Shown here: in pieces, positions 1-7,137 of the stretch
How positions within the stretch are numbered: position 1 is the stretch's first letter
Layout: every line of letters starts with the position of its first letter
Assembly (NCBI GenBank): GCA_937885235.1
Contig: CAKZZK010000194.1
Span: forward strand, 1 to 14,803
Reading direction: 5' to 3'
From: an uncultured Treponema sp.
GTDB lineage: Bacteria > Spirochaetota > Spirochaetia > Treponematales > Treponemataceae
Length of the DNA stretch: 14,803 nucleotides
The notes under the pieces: generated by a model
What the model was told of the DNA's origin: nothing
What the model saw: the letters and a program-made list of their open reading frames with translations, nothing else
The model's database searches: none
Translations under genes and position numbers: made by a program

Positions 1-48
1 GTCATCAACAACCAGCACCAAGCGTTTGTCAGAACCTTGATTTTCCAT
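1..48 (-). CDS. Response regulator, N-terminal fragment
   Basis: Only the first 16 codons are inside the window: an ATG at 48-46 followed by MENQGSDKRLVLVVDD, running off the left edge. The hydrophobic strand LVLVV ending in a double Asp is the hallmark start of a CheY-like receiver domain, where the acidic pair holds the Mg2+ needed for phosphorylation of the (unseen) Asp in strand 3. An AGGAAGG ribosome binding site lies about 10 bases upstream on the minus strand. The output domain cannot be seen, so it could be a transcription factor, a stand-alone receiver, or the receiver of a hybrid protein. It is divergent from the GGDEF-EAL gene. Confidence 0.7.
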   Translation of the reverse strand, partial: MENQGSDKRLVLVVDD

Positions 49-204
49 ACTACTACGTCCTTCCTCTTATAGTGTTGAGAAGCCCGAATCCCCCGCGGGA
101 ACCGGACGCCCTGTTTTCGTATTCATCAATTATAATGTACTATCACATTTTTTACCAGTGCATTACTAATATATTATAGAGGAAAGTTTTCAGTCTAAAG
201 GCAT

Positions 205-245
205 AAAAATGCCCCGCCGTGCAATCAAGGCATCACGGGCAGGGC
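205..245 (-). terminator. Rho-independent-type hairpin on the minus strand
   Basis: Arms 211-221 and 234-245 pair over about 11 base pairs with one bulge around a 12-base loop, and on the minus strand the stem is followed by five T (A-run at 205-209). One position is a G-U pair in minus-strand RNA but would be a C-A mismatch in plus-strand RNA, which supports the minus orientation. No minus-strand gene ends here, so it may end a small RNA or act as an attenuator in the response-regulator leader. Confidence 0.45.
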
Positions 246-358
246 CGGGCAGCGCTACTCCTATAGCGTTCGATATATGCTATGATTATAGCTGCGGGAA
301 AGGCTGCGTTCATGAAATTTTTATAAGAGAAGAATAAGAAAGCTCTTACTTTTCGGCA

Positions 359-387
359 TTGCAATCAAAACTATACTGTGTTATACT
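359..387 (+). promoter_or_regulatory. Sigma-70-type promoter of the GGDEF-EAL gene
   Basis: TTGCAA (359-364) and TATACT (382-387) are separated by 17 bases. Transcription would begin near 394, giving a leader of about 28 bases with an AAGGGG ribosome binding site at 407-412, nine bases from the ATG. Confidence 0.65.
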
Positions 388-396
388 AATATAACA
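379..396. promoter_or_regulatory. Palindromic candidate operator over the -10 box
   Basis: TGTTATA-CTAA-TATAACA is a perfect 7+7 inverted repeat with a 4-base centre. It covers the -10 hexamer and the predicted start of transcription of the GGDEF-EAL gene, the usual place for a repressor site. The cognate regulator is unknown; the half-site spacing does not match the Rex consensus. Confidence 0.45.
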
Positions 397-421
397 TTTA
401 TTTTCTAAGGGGCAATAGTTC

Positions 422-2137
422 ATGAGTCTAGCAGACTGCGGGCAGGATGCAAAACAGTTCATCCGCTTTTTCGACAAGCTGAATGAAAACGTATTTTCCC
501 TCAATGCAATGATACGGAAAATAGACGAATTCCTGCCTGACATTGCGCCCAGCTTCCTTATAGGCAAGCTTAAATTCCTTGTATCTGTTCCCCCCTCTGT
601 CTACGAGCCCAAAGGCGTATTCAATACGGACGTAGGCTATGTGGCTCCCGATGGCTTTGAGGTCGAGACTTTTGAAAAGCAGTTCACTACGCCGGAAGGC
701 GGCAAGGTTTCCATCATTTTAAATCCCAGCAAGGGAGTCATTTGGACTGATGCGGACAAAGAGGGGCTGACCTTCTTCTGCCAGGAGCTTTTCATGCTGT
801 GCAGCAGGGCGCGGCTCATGGGCATGCTGCGGCATGTGGAACGAACGGATGCGCTCACCGGTGCGCTGAATTCCAAGGCATTTATGGAAGAGTCTGCCAA
901 GCTAGTCATGCAGCGGAAAGGCAGCGCTTACACCGCGATATTCATCAACATCAAGAACTTCAAATATATCAATCAGCAGGTGGGGCAGAACAACGGCAAC
1001 GTTATCCTCTGCAAGTTCGGCATGATGCTCAACAGCTACATAGGCGAGAACGGCTATTTTTCGCGTCTGGGCGGTGACAACTTCATGGCGATGATTAAAA
1101 ACGAGACATTCTCCCTTTTCCTGCGCTTTATGCAGGGCATCATCATCTCTTTGGAGCACGAGGGAAAGACCGTTTCCATGCACATCACCACCAAGATGGG
1201 CGTGTACCGCCTTACCCCGCAGAGCACGCCGGGAGACGTGATGACCAATCCCAACGTCGCCTTTCTGGTTGCAAAGCGCTCGCAAAACCATGACGTCATA
1301 TTCTTCAGGCCGGAGATGCTTGAAGAGTCCCTCCACGCAAAGGGCATTTCCAATATGTTCCCCGAATCCCTCGCGCGCAAGGAATTCCTCGTCTACTATC
1401 AGCCCAAGGTTGACCTGCGGACAAAGACACTCTGCGGTGCGGAGGCGCTTTCCCGCTGGAAACGCGACAGAATCATACCGCCCGTGGAATTCATTCCCGT
1501 GCTGGAAAACGAAGGTTCCATCAGAAACCTCGACTTCTACGTGCTCGAAGCTGTCTGCTGCGACATCAGGGACTGGCTCAACAAGGGCTATGAGCCGGTG
1601 CGGGTGTCCACAAACTTTTCCAAGGTGCATCTTTCAAACGAAAAGCTCGTTCAGGACATCATGAATGTCCTGAACGCATACGAAATTCCGGCAAAGTACC
1701 TCGAAATAGAACTGACGGAGCTTTCAGACTACAAGTATTACGACCGTCTCATCGCCTTTGTGAACAATATGCACGGATACGGTGTGCACATCTCTATAGA
1801 TGATTTTGGAACGGGTTACTCTTCAATAAAGCTCTTCAAGGATTTGCAGGCGGATGTCGTCAAGCTGGACAAATCCCTCATCGACAATATTGCAGAGAAC
1901 GGCTCCAAAGAGGCGGACAAAATCATCAGCCGCGCCATCATCAATATGGCGAAGGAGCTGAACGTAGAGGTCATAGCGGAAGGTGTGGAAACGGTCTATC
2001 AGGCGGACTTCCTCTTGAAGAACGGCTGCACGATGGCCCAGGGCTATCTCTTTGACCGCCCCCTCACCCACGATGCCTTTGAAAAAATTCTGTCCGGCGA
2101 CCGCACATATACGCTGCCGGACGCAAGCCCTGCCTGA
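422..2137 (+). CDS. GGDEF-EAL protein, degenerate cyclase, likely c-di-GMP phosphodiesterase
   Basis: This 571-residue protein has a ~130-residue N-terminal region I cannot assign (possibly a GAF-like sensory fold), a GGDEF domain at about 140-295 and an EAL domain at about 310-560. No signal peptide or membrane segment is evident, so it should be cytoplasmic. The GGDEF signature is GGDNF (217-221), the usual Asp residues of the DxDxFK region are replaced (NIKNFK, 176-181), and no RxxD inhibitory site is visible, so cyclase activity is unlikely. The EAL domain keeps every key element: EALSR (341-345), Asn398, E430/E433 in EIELTE, the DDFGTGYSS loop (460-468), Lys481, Glu520 in IAEGVET, and Gln540 before GYLF. 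Prediction: hydrolyses cyclic di-GMP to pGpG, the GGDEF remnant perhaps sensing GTP. The ATG is set by AAGGGG nine bases upstream. The gene appears monocistronic; rex has its own promoter. Confidence 0.93.
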   Translation: MSLADCGQDAKQFIRFFDKLNENVFSLNAMIRKIDEFLPDIAPSFLIGKLKFLVSVPPSVYEPKGVFNTDVGYVAPDGFEVETFEKQFTTPEGGKVSIILNPSKGVIWTDADKEGLTFFCQELFMLCSRARLMGMLRHVERTDALTGALNSKAFMEESAKLVMQRKGSAYTAIFINIKNFKYINQQVGQNNGNVILCKFGMMLNSYIGENGYFSRLGGDNFMAMIKNETFSLFLRFMQGIIISLEHEGKTVSMHITTKMGVYRLTPQSTPGDVMTNPNVAFLVAKRSQNHDVIFFRPEMLEESLHAKGISNMFPESLARKEFLVYYQPKVDLRTKTLCGAEALSRWKRDRIIPPVEFIPVLENEGSIRNLDFYVLEAVCCDIRDWLNKGYEPVRVSTNFSKVHLSNEKLVQDIMNVLNAYEIPAKYLEIELTELSDYKYYDRLIAFVNNMHGYGVHISIDDFGTGYSSIKLFKDLQADVVKLDKSLIDNIAENGSKEADKIISRAIINMAKELNVEVIAEGVETVYQADFLLKNGCTMAQGYLFDRPLTHDAFEKILSGDRTYTLPDASPA

Positions 2138-2156
2138 GCGGAAACAGGCGGCAATA

Positions 2157-2174
2157 TTGTAAAATATTTCACAC
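2157..2174. promoter_or_regulatory. Rex-box-like operator 1
   Basis: TTGTAAAATATTTCACAC matches the Rex consensus TTGTGAA-WWWW-TTCACAA at 16 of 18 positions. It lies about 60 bases upstream of the -35 box of the rex promoter. Autoregulation by Rex is known in other bacteria; binding here is inferred. Confidence 0.55.
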
Positions 2175-2232
2175 AAAACACAATTTCCTCAGCAAAAAGT
2201 GCAAATTCAGGCACAAAAGCCCCCTAGCTCCT

Positions 2233-2261
2233 TTGACCAAAGCCTGCAAAGCCTGTACAAT
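2233..2261 (+). promoter_or_regulatory. Sigma-70-type promoter of rex(-serC-serA)
   Basis: TTGACC (2233-2238), a 17-base spacer and TACAAT (2256-2261) make a near-consensus promoter. The start would fall near 2268, leaving a leader of about 43 bases that contains the second Rex-like site. I find no comparable promoter in front of serC or serA. Confidence 0.7.
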
Positions 2262-2285
2262 CAAGGGGTAAGAGCGCAGCATACT

Positions 2286-2303
2286 GCGTGATATTTTTCA
2301 CAG
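2286..2303. promoter_or_regulatory. Rex-box-like operator 2, abutting the rex ribosome binding site
   Basis: This 18-base site contains the inverted repeat GTGA-N6-TCAC and matches the Rex consensus at 14 of 18 positions. It sits roughly at +19 to +36 of the predicted rex transcript and touches the AGGA ribosome binding site (2302-2305). A bound repressor here would block elongation. Confidence 0.45.
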
Positions 2304-2310
2304 GACTGCA

Positions 2311-2934
2311 ATGAAAGCTATTCCCGAACCGTCAAAGCGCCGTCTGGTACTGCTTGAAAGGCTGTTGGCAACATACACGGAAAAGACAATCACCTCGCAG
2401 AAGATAGAGGAGCTGGCAGGCTGGTCAGCCCCCGTCATCAGGAGGGACATCTCCCTGCTGGCGGTGCGCTGCGGCGCCAGCAACGGCTACAAGGTGTCTG
2501 AACTGCGGGAAGCACTTTCTTCCGTGCTCAGCATTGCGCACGGAGAGCAACGCTGCTGCATAGTGGGGCTGGGCAAGATGGGGCAGGCGCTCCTTGACAA
2601 CATGGAGCTTGAAGGCACGCCGTTCAAAATCGTGGCGGGCTTTGACCCCAAGGAGAACCGCACGCAGATTTTGCATTCTATCTTCCCCCTGCACCCCACG
2701 ACGGAGCTCATGGAGCAGATAATCAGGGAAGAGGAAATCCGCTACGCGCTGCTCACCGTGGAGGCTCCCGAAGCGCAGGGGCTTGCTTCGCGCCTTGCGG
2801 CATGCGGCATCAGGGGCATCGTGAACTACACGCCGTGCATACTCACCGTGCCCCGCAGCACCAAGGTGGAGAATGTCTCCCTGCTCACCGCGCTGGAAAC
2901 GCTTGCCGTGGGCAGCACTGAAAACAAAGGCTAA
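2311..2934 (+). CDS. rex: Redox-sensing transcriptional repressor Rex
   Basis: Rex proteins are dimeric repressors that bind DNA when NADH is low and release it when the NADH/NAD+ ratio rises. This 207-residue protein has the usual family length. Residues 1-65 form the winged helix: IPEPSKRRLVLLERLL, then IEELAGWSAPVIRRDISLL as the recognition region, and NGYKVSEL as the wing. Residues 80-175 form the Rossmann domain with the dinucleotide-binding loop VGLGKMG (85-91), FDPKENR (111-117) at the end of the second strand, and GIRGIVNYTP (166-175). The C-terminus (VPRSTKVENVSLLTALETLA) is the family's dimer helix region. The ATG follows AGGA with a five-base gap. Rex-like boxes lie on both sides of its promoter, and serC and serA follow on the same strand, so redox control of serine synthesis, a pathway that makes NADH, is plausible. 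Confidence 0.9.
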   Translation: MKAIPEPSKRRLVLLERLLATYTEKTITSQKIEELAGWSAPVIRRDISLLAVRCGASNGYKVSELREALSSVLSIAHGEQRCCIVGLGKMGQALLDNMELEGTPFKIVAGFDPKENRTQILHSIFPLHPTTELMEQIIREEEIRYALLTVEAPEAQGLASRLAACGIRGIVNYTPCILTVPRSTKVENVSLLTALETLAVGSTENKG

Positions 2935-2942
2935 TGCCGAAA

Positions 2943-2977
2943 GCCCGCATTCGGGCACAGGTATTTCCATAGAAATA
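2943..2977 (+). other. Two small inverted repeats between rex and serC
   Basis: GCCCG-CATT-CGGGC (2943-2956) is a compact GC hairpin, and TATTTC-CATA-GAAATA (2962-2977) is a perfect 6+6 palindrome directly after it. Neither is followed by a T-run, so they are not classical terminators. They could set relative expression of rex and serC through RNA processing, or the second could be a protein site. Confidence 0.35.
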
Positions 2978-2998
2978 AAACGAAAGAGGTACACTTTT

Positions 2999-4102
2999 AT
3001 GAGTAGAGTCTACAATTTTTCAGCAGGACCTTCCTGCTTGCCGGAGGAAGTATTACAGGAATGTGCGGCAGAGATGCTCGACTATCAGGGGTCGGGCCAG
3101 TCCGTCATGGAGATGAGCCACCGTTCCAAAGTGTACAAGCCCATCATAGAGCACGCCGAGGCACAGGTGCGGAAGCTCATGAAGGTGCCGGACAACTACA
3201 AGGTGCTCTTCCTGCAGGGCGGCGGCAGCACGCAGTTTGCCATGGTAGCGCAGAACCTCGCCATCAAGACGGGCAAGGCGGCATACATCCAAACCGGCGT
3301 ATGGGCAAAGAAGGCTGCGGCAGAGGCAAAGCATCTGGGCGTGGCGGTGGACATCATAGCTTCCAGCGAGGACAAGAACTACTCCTATATCCCCAAGGTG
3401 GAAAAGATAAGCGGCGACTATGACTACGCCTACATCTGCTTCAACAATACGATTATGGGAACGCACTATGAATACATTCCCGACACCGGAAACATTCCCC
3501 TCGTGGCGGACATCTCATCCTGCGTGCTTTCCGAGGAGCTCGACGTGAGCAAGTTCGGGCTGCTCTTTGCAGGCGCACAGAAGAACCTCGCTCCGGCAGG
3601 CGTGACGCTTGTGATTATCCGCGAGGACCTTATCACCGACAGCCCCCGCGCAGGCACTCCCACGATGAGCATCTACAAGACACACGCGGACAACGGCAGC
3701 ATGTACAACACGCCTCCCTGCTATACAATCTATGTGCTCGGCAAGGTGCTTGACTGGATTGAGCGGAAGGGCGGCGTAGAGGCAATCCACGCGCTCAATG
3801 TGGCAAAGGCAGACCTGCTCTACAACTACCTTGATTCCAGCCCCGCTTACCGCGCCACTGCGGAAAAGGGGAGCCGCTCGCTCATGAACGTGCCCTTCCT
3901 CACCAAGGAGGACGATCCGGACAAGGCAAAGGCAATCAATGACAAGTTCGTGAAGGAGGCTGCGGCGGCAGGACTGGTGAACCTTGCGGGCCACCGGCTT
4001 GTGGGAGGCATGAGGGCTTCAATCTACAACGCCATGCCGATTGAGGGCGTAAAGGCACTGATTGCCTTTATGGAAAAATTTGCAAAGGAAAACTTGCAGT
4101 AG
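2999..4102 (+). CDS. serC: Phosphoserine aminotransferase
   Basis: SerC is the PLP enzyme that converts 3-phosphohydroxypyruvate plus glutamate to phosphoserine, the second step of serine synthesis; many homologues also serve pyridoxine synthesis. The 367-residue product has the family's length and start (MSRVYNFSAGPSCLPEEVL). Visible elements are HRSKVY (41-46), the phosphate-binding FLQGGGSTQF (71-80), the cofactor Asp in ADISS (170-174) and the PLP lysine Lys195 in AGAQKNLAPAG. The RMR-type C-terminus GGMRASIYNAMP is also present. An in-frame start exists at 2873 but lies inside rex; the ATG at 2999 has GAGG at 2986-2989, nine bases upstream, and gives the conserved N-terminus. serA follows 19 bases later. 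Confidence 0.96.
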   Translation: MSRVYNFSAGPSCLPEEVLQECAAEMLDYQGSGQSVMEMSHRSKVYKPIIEHAEAQVRKLMKVPDNYKVLFLQGGGSTQFAMVAQNLAIKTGKAAYIQTGVWAKKAAAEAKHLGVAVDIIASSEDKNYSYIPKVEKISGDYDYAYICFNNTIMGTHYEYIPDTGNIPLVADISSCVLSEELDVSKFGLLFAGAQKNLAPAGVTLVIIREDLITDSPRAGTPTMSIYKTHADNGSMYNTPPCYTIYVLGKVLDWIERKGGVEAIHALNVAKADLLYNYLDSSPAYRATAEKGSRSLMNVPFLTKEDDPDKAKAINDKFVKEAAAAGLVNLAGHRLVGGMRASIYNAMPIEGVKALIAFMEKFAKENLQ

Positions 4103-4121
4103 CAAAGGAAGGAAAAACACT

Positions 4122-5300
4122 ATGTACAAGATTCAGACACTGGACAGGATAAGCGCGAAGGGACTGGACAACTTCCCGCGCGACGACTACGAGATTGCAA
4201 GCGAGATTGTAAAGCCTGACGCCATCCTCGTGCGCTCCCACGATATGCTTTCCATGCAGCTTGACCCCACGGTAAAGGCGATAGCCCGTGCGGGCGCGGG
4301 TGTGAACAACATCCCCGTCAAGGAGCTGGGGCAGAAAGGCGTGGTGGTCTTTAATACGCCCGGCGCAAACGCAAATGCCGTCAAAGAGCTTGTGGTGCTT
4401 GCCATCCTCGTGGCAAGCCGCCCCGTCATTGCGGCGAGCAGCTGGATTTCCACGCTCAAAGGCAAGGGCGCTGAAATAGCAGGCATTGCGGAAAAGGGCA
4501 AGAAGGATTTCATCGGCAACGAAATAAAAGGCAAGACGCTCGGCGTCATCGGTCTGGGAGCAATCGGCGCACAGGTGGCAAACATCGCGGTGGAGCTGGG
4601 CATGAACGTCATCGGCTATGACCCCTACCTTTCCATTGATGCCGCCTGGAGCCTGAACCATCAGGTAAAGCACGCCGAAACGCTGGACACGCTGCTTGCC
4701 AAGTCCGACTACATCACCGTGCATGTGCCTGAAACGCCCGACACCAAGGGGCTCATCAACAACACAACCATCAAGAATATGAAGGACGGCGTAAGGATAA
4801 TCAACATCGCCCGCGGCGGTCTTGTGAACAATGAGGACGTGCTTGCAGCAATCAAGGCGGGCAAGGTGGCGGCGCTCGTGACTGACTTTGCCGCGGAAGA
4901 GCTCATCGGCAACGACAAGGTGGTCTGCTTCCCGCACCTCGGCGCTTCCACTCCCGAGGCGGAGGAAAACTGCGCTGTCATGGCAGTGAAGGAGCTTCGC
5001 GATTTCCTTGAAGCGGGCAACATCGAGCACAGCGTGAACTTCCCGCGCTGCCGCATGGACTCCCCCATCCCCACGGGCGGCACGAGGCTGTGCATCAGCA
5101 ACAAGAACGTTGCGGGCGTGGTGTCCAAGTTCACTTCGGTGCTGGGAGATGCAAGCTATAACATCGCGAGCATGATAAACCAGAACCGCAACGACCTTGC
5201 CTACAACCTCATAGACGTGGACGGCAAGGTTGACGGCGACACGATTGCAAAGCTTGCAAAGATAGACGGCGTTATCAATGTTCGTCCGATTTACGCATAA
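4122..5300 (+). CDS. serA: D-3-phosphoglycerate dehydrogenase with C-terminal ACT domain
   Basis: SerA oxidises 3-phosphoglycerate to 3-phosphohydroxypyruvate with NAD+, the committing step of serine synthesis. The 392-residue form is the short type: a split catalytic domain, a Rossmann NAD domain and one C-terminal ACT domain (about 320-392), with no intervening domain. Visible motifs are GLGAIG (144-149) with Asp167 in IGYDPY, the catalytic Arg231 in NIARGGLV, a glutamate in AAEELIG (259/260) and His272 in FPHLGAST. The ACT domain often carries serine feedback inhibition, inferred here only from family. The start at 4122 follows AGGAAGG with a nine-base gap; an upstream in-frame start (4062) would lie inside serC. 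A very strong hairpin terminator follows. Confidence 0.95.
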   Translation: MYKIQTLDRISAKGLDNFPRDDYEIASEIVKPDAILVRSHDMLSMQLDPTVKAIARAGAGVNNIPVKELGQKGVVVFNTPGANANAVKELVVLAILVASRPVIAASSWISTLKGKGAEIAGIAEKGKKDFIGNEIKGKTLGVIGLGAIGAQVANIAVELGMNVIGYDPYLSIDAAWSLNHQVKHAETLDTLLAKSDYITVHVPETPDTKGLINNTTIKNMKDGVRIINIARGGLVNNEDVLAAIKAGKVAALVTDFAAEELIGNDKVVCFPHLGASTPEAEENCAVMAVKELRDFLEAGNIEHSVNFPRCRMDSPIPTGGTRLCISNKNVAGVVSKFTSVLGDASYNIASMINQNRNDLAYNLIDVDGKVDGDTIAKLAKIDGVINVRPIYA

Positions 5301-5332
5301 AAACTTGTAGCATACACGGGAACGGCGCTCCC

Positions 5333-5403
5333 ATGAAAAAACGCAAAAAGACCGCGGTGTTCGCTCTGCGAGCGAGCAATGCGGTCTTTTTGCGTTTTTT
5401 CAT
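5333..5403. terminator. Bidirectional terminator between serA and the AAA ATPase gene
   Basis: Arms 5333-5355 and 5381-5403 are perfect reverse complements over 23 bases, enclosing a 25-base loop that itself folds (TCGCTC-TGC-GAGCGA, 5361-5375). The outer part of each arm is an A-run or T-run, so a GC-rich hairpin followed by six T is read in either direction. It lies between convergent genes, as expected for a shared terminator. Confidence 0.9.
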
Positions 5404-5441
5404 TCCGCGCCTTTCTTGTTTATGCGCTAGAAAAAGAAAAG

Positions 5442-7118
5442 TCAAAAGAAGCCGATTTTTTTGTCGTCGTTCTTTGCCAAACGTTCCGCCTTGCAGAGGG
5501 CATCAAGCTCATCAAGACTGGGAAGTTTTCCGGTGATAACCTCATCCATCGTCACCTTGCGGGCCACGTTGTCTATCTGGCCGCCGGAAAAGTCGTAGCG
5601 GCGGGAAAGGCTTTCTGCGGCGGCATCGTCCAGCCAGTCCAGCTTTGACTGCCATATTTTCTTTCTGGACTCCAGAGAGGGATTCTCAAATTTTATCTTG
5701 AACAGGAAGCGCCTCTCAAAGGCGGTGTCCAGATTGTCCACGAGGTTTGTGGTGGCGATGAGGATGCCGTCAAGCCGTTCCACCTCTTCCAGAATGATGT
5801 TCTGGATGGCGTTCTCCGTCTGTGCCACGTTCGATGATGAGGCGTCCTTGCGTTTGGAGAAGACGGCATCTGCTTCGTTGAAGAGCAGGATGGGAGCCTT
5901 GCCGCCCTTTTCCCGCCCGCTCACCGTGCACATCTGGCGGTAGTTGGAGAAAACCTTCTTAATCATCTTCTCGCTTTCGCCAAACCAGCAGGACTTGGTG
6001 TTGCTTATGTCCACGTGGTAGAGCTTGCGCCCCGTCAGCCGCGCAAGCTGGTACACGGTTTCAGTCTTGCCTGTGCCCGGCGCGCCGTAGAGCAGCACCG
6101 CTATGCCGCAGGGCATACCCTTGCTGGAAAGCCTCTCGCGGATTTTTTTCAGCTGCCCCTCCTCCAGAGCAGTTTCCAAGCGCTTTATCTCGCGGGCGTT
6201 CTCCTCGCTGTAAAAGAGCCGCTTCTCCTTGATGCTCTCAGGCTCAAGGATGTCTGTGCCCTTCACGGACTTGTCGTAGAGCGCCGCACGCTCGCCGAGG
6301 AGCATCTCCTTTGCCTTCTGGCTTATCGTCAGCTCCGCTTCGGAGAGGTTTTCTTTCTTGGTGAACTCCACGAGCTCTTCCTGCAAGAGGATGTGCTTCT
6401 CTTCCAGAAATTCCCGCGCCACCGCATATTTTTCCGAATCGCTGTATATGTCCAGCAGCGTGATGTTCAGCCCCGTCTCATCGCCGTTGATAAAGTCAAA
6501 GCAGGCATCATAAAAGAAAATCCTTGTGCCAATGTCCTCAAGCAGGAGCTTTGCGTCCTTTACAAAGTCAAAGTCCGCATAGCTTGCCTCTATCTTTTCC
6601 ACGTCCCTGAAAAGCCCGTAGCTGCTTCCCTCCCAGTGCCTCCTGCCGTCAACCGCGTTGCCTACCAGCTGTATCATGGAGAGTATGTCTTTCTTAGCCG
6701 TATCGCGCGTGATGACAACTTTCCGGTTCTGCAGCACCGCCTCCAGAAGCTCCTCCGCAATGACGAATTCGTTCTGCAAGCCGATTTCCTTGCCCGTTAC
6801 AGACTCAGCGTTAAAGATGTAGCCTTTTTCCAGCAGCACCTCTATGTCCGCCTTGTAGACGATGACGGACATTACGTTGCATTCAAAGAAATCAGAGAGA
6901 TTGTTAAAGTTGCAGGAATCCCCGCCATGGTCAAAGTACCAGGAGATGAAGGAACAGAGCATCCAGGTCTGCTGCTCGTTCGTGCCAAAGTAGGTGCAGA
7001 GCCGTTCAACAGCCGCAGAAAACTCCTTTGTCCTGCGGATATGCAGCGCGGAGCCTTCCAGTTTTTTTGCCACCGTAGACACGGCGGCAATGACGTTGAA
7101 CCTTACCTTGTCTTCCAT
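5442..7118 (-). CDS. AAA-family ATPase with unassigned N-terminal region
   Basis: The 558-residue product has an N-terminal half (1-300) I do not recognise: no membrane segments, mostly helical, acidic and lysine-rich. The C-terminal AAA module has Walker A GAPGTGKT (345-352), a pore-loop-like SCWFGESE (376-383), Walker B ILLFNEAD (410-417), sensor 1 in ATTN (455-458), arginine-finger-like ERR (468-470) and a sensor 2 region FSGGQIDNVARK. Walker B has Asn where most AAA proteins have Asp, with the catalytic Glu retained; this may be a subfamily feature. Role: ATP-driven remodelling of a protein partner, target unknown. The start is taken at ATG 7118 because AAGGGGG (7128-7134) lies nine bases away; the in-frame GTG at 7124 would be only three bases from it. 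It follows the hemolysin III family gene by 19 bases, probably one transcript. Confidence 0.87.
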   Translation of the reverse strand: MEDKVRFNVIAAVSTVAKKLEGSALHIRRTKEFSAAVERLCTYFGTNEQQTWMLCSFISWYFDHGGDSCNFNNLSDFFECNVMSVIVYKADIEVLLEKGYIFNAESVTGKEIGLQNEFVIAEELLEAVLQNRKVVITRDTAKKDILSMIQLVGNAVDGRRHWEGSSYGLFRDVEKIEASYADFDFVKDAKLLLEDIGTRIFFYDACFDFINGDETGLNITLLDIYSDSEKYAVAREFLEEKHILLQEELVEFTKKENLSEAELTISQKAKEMLLGERAALYDKSVKGTDILEPESIKEKRLFYSEENAREIKRLETALEEGQLKKIRERLSSKGMPCGIAVLLYGAPGTGKTETVYQLARLTGRKLYHVDISNTKSCWFGESEKMIKKVFSNYRQMCTVSGREKGGKAPILLFNEADAVFSKRKDASSSNVAQTENAIQNIILEEVERLDGILIATTNLVDNLDTAFERRFLFKIKFENPSLESRKKIWQSKLDWLDDAAAESLSRRYDFSGGQIDNVARKVTMDEVITGKLPSLDELDALCKAERLAKNDDKKIGFF

Positions 7119-7137
7119 GGGCACAAGCCCCCTTGCC

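Larger units (their letters stand above)
49..421. other. Divergent intergenic spacer
   Basis: This is a 373-base AT-rich spacer between the response regulator (minus) and the GGDEF-EAL gene (plus). It holds a minus-strand terminator-like hairpin at 205-245, several short hairpins (for example GCTAT-GATT-ATAGC at 279-292) and the plus-strand promoter at 359-387. A TATAAT on the minus strand at 172-177 could be the -10 of the response regulator, but I find no good -35 for it. No convincing protein gene is present. Confidence 0.6.

Noticed and set aside
233..313. 26-codon minus-strand frame ending within the orphan terminator stem
   Set aside because: It could suggest a leader peptide, but there is no ribosome binding site and the composition shows no run of a regulatory amino acid.
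200..320. Cyclic di-GMP riboswitch in the spacer next to the GGDEF-EAL gene
   Set aside because: Hairpins are present, but I could not find the conserved core of the known class I aptamer on either strand.
2199..2214. GTGC-N8-GCAC inverted repeat upstream of the rex promoter, as a third Rex site
   Set aside because: The half-sites and spacing do not fit the Rex consensus and the stem is only four base pairs.
4068..5030. Minus-strand open frame (320 codons) inside serA
   Set aside because: It is antisense to a fully motif-supported enzyme and rich in His/Val/Asp from reversed common codons.
5333..5536. Short plus-strand frame beginning MKKRKKT
   Set aside because: It begins inside the arm of the terminator hairpin and continues antisense to the AAA gene; its lysines come from the A-rich arm.
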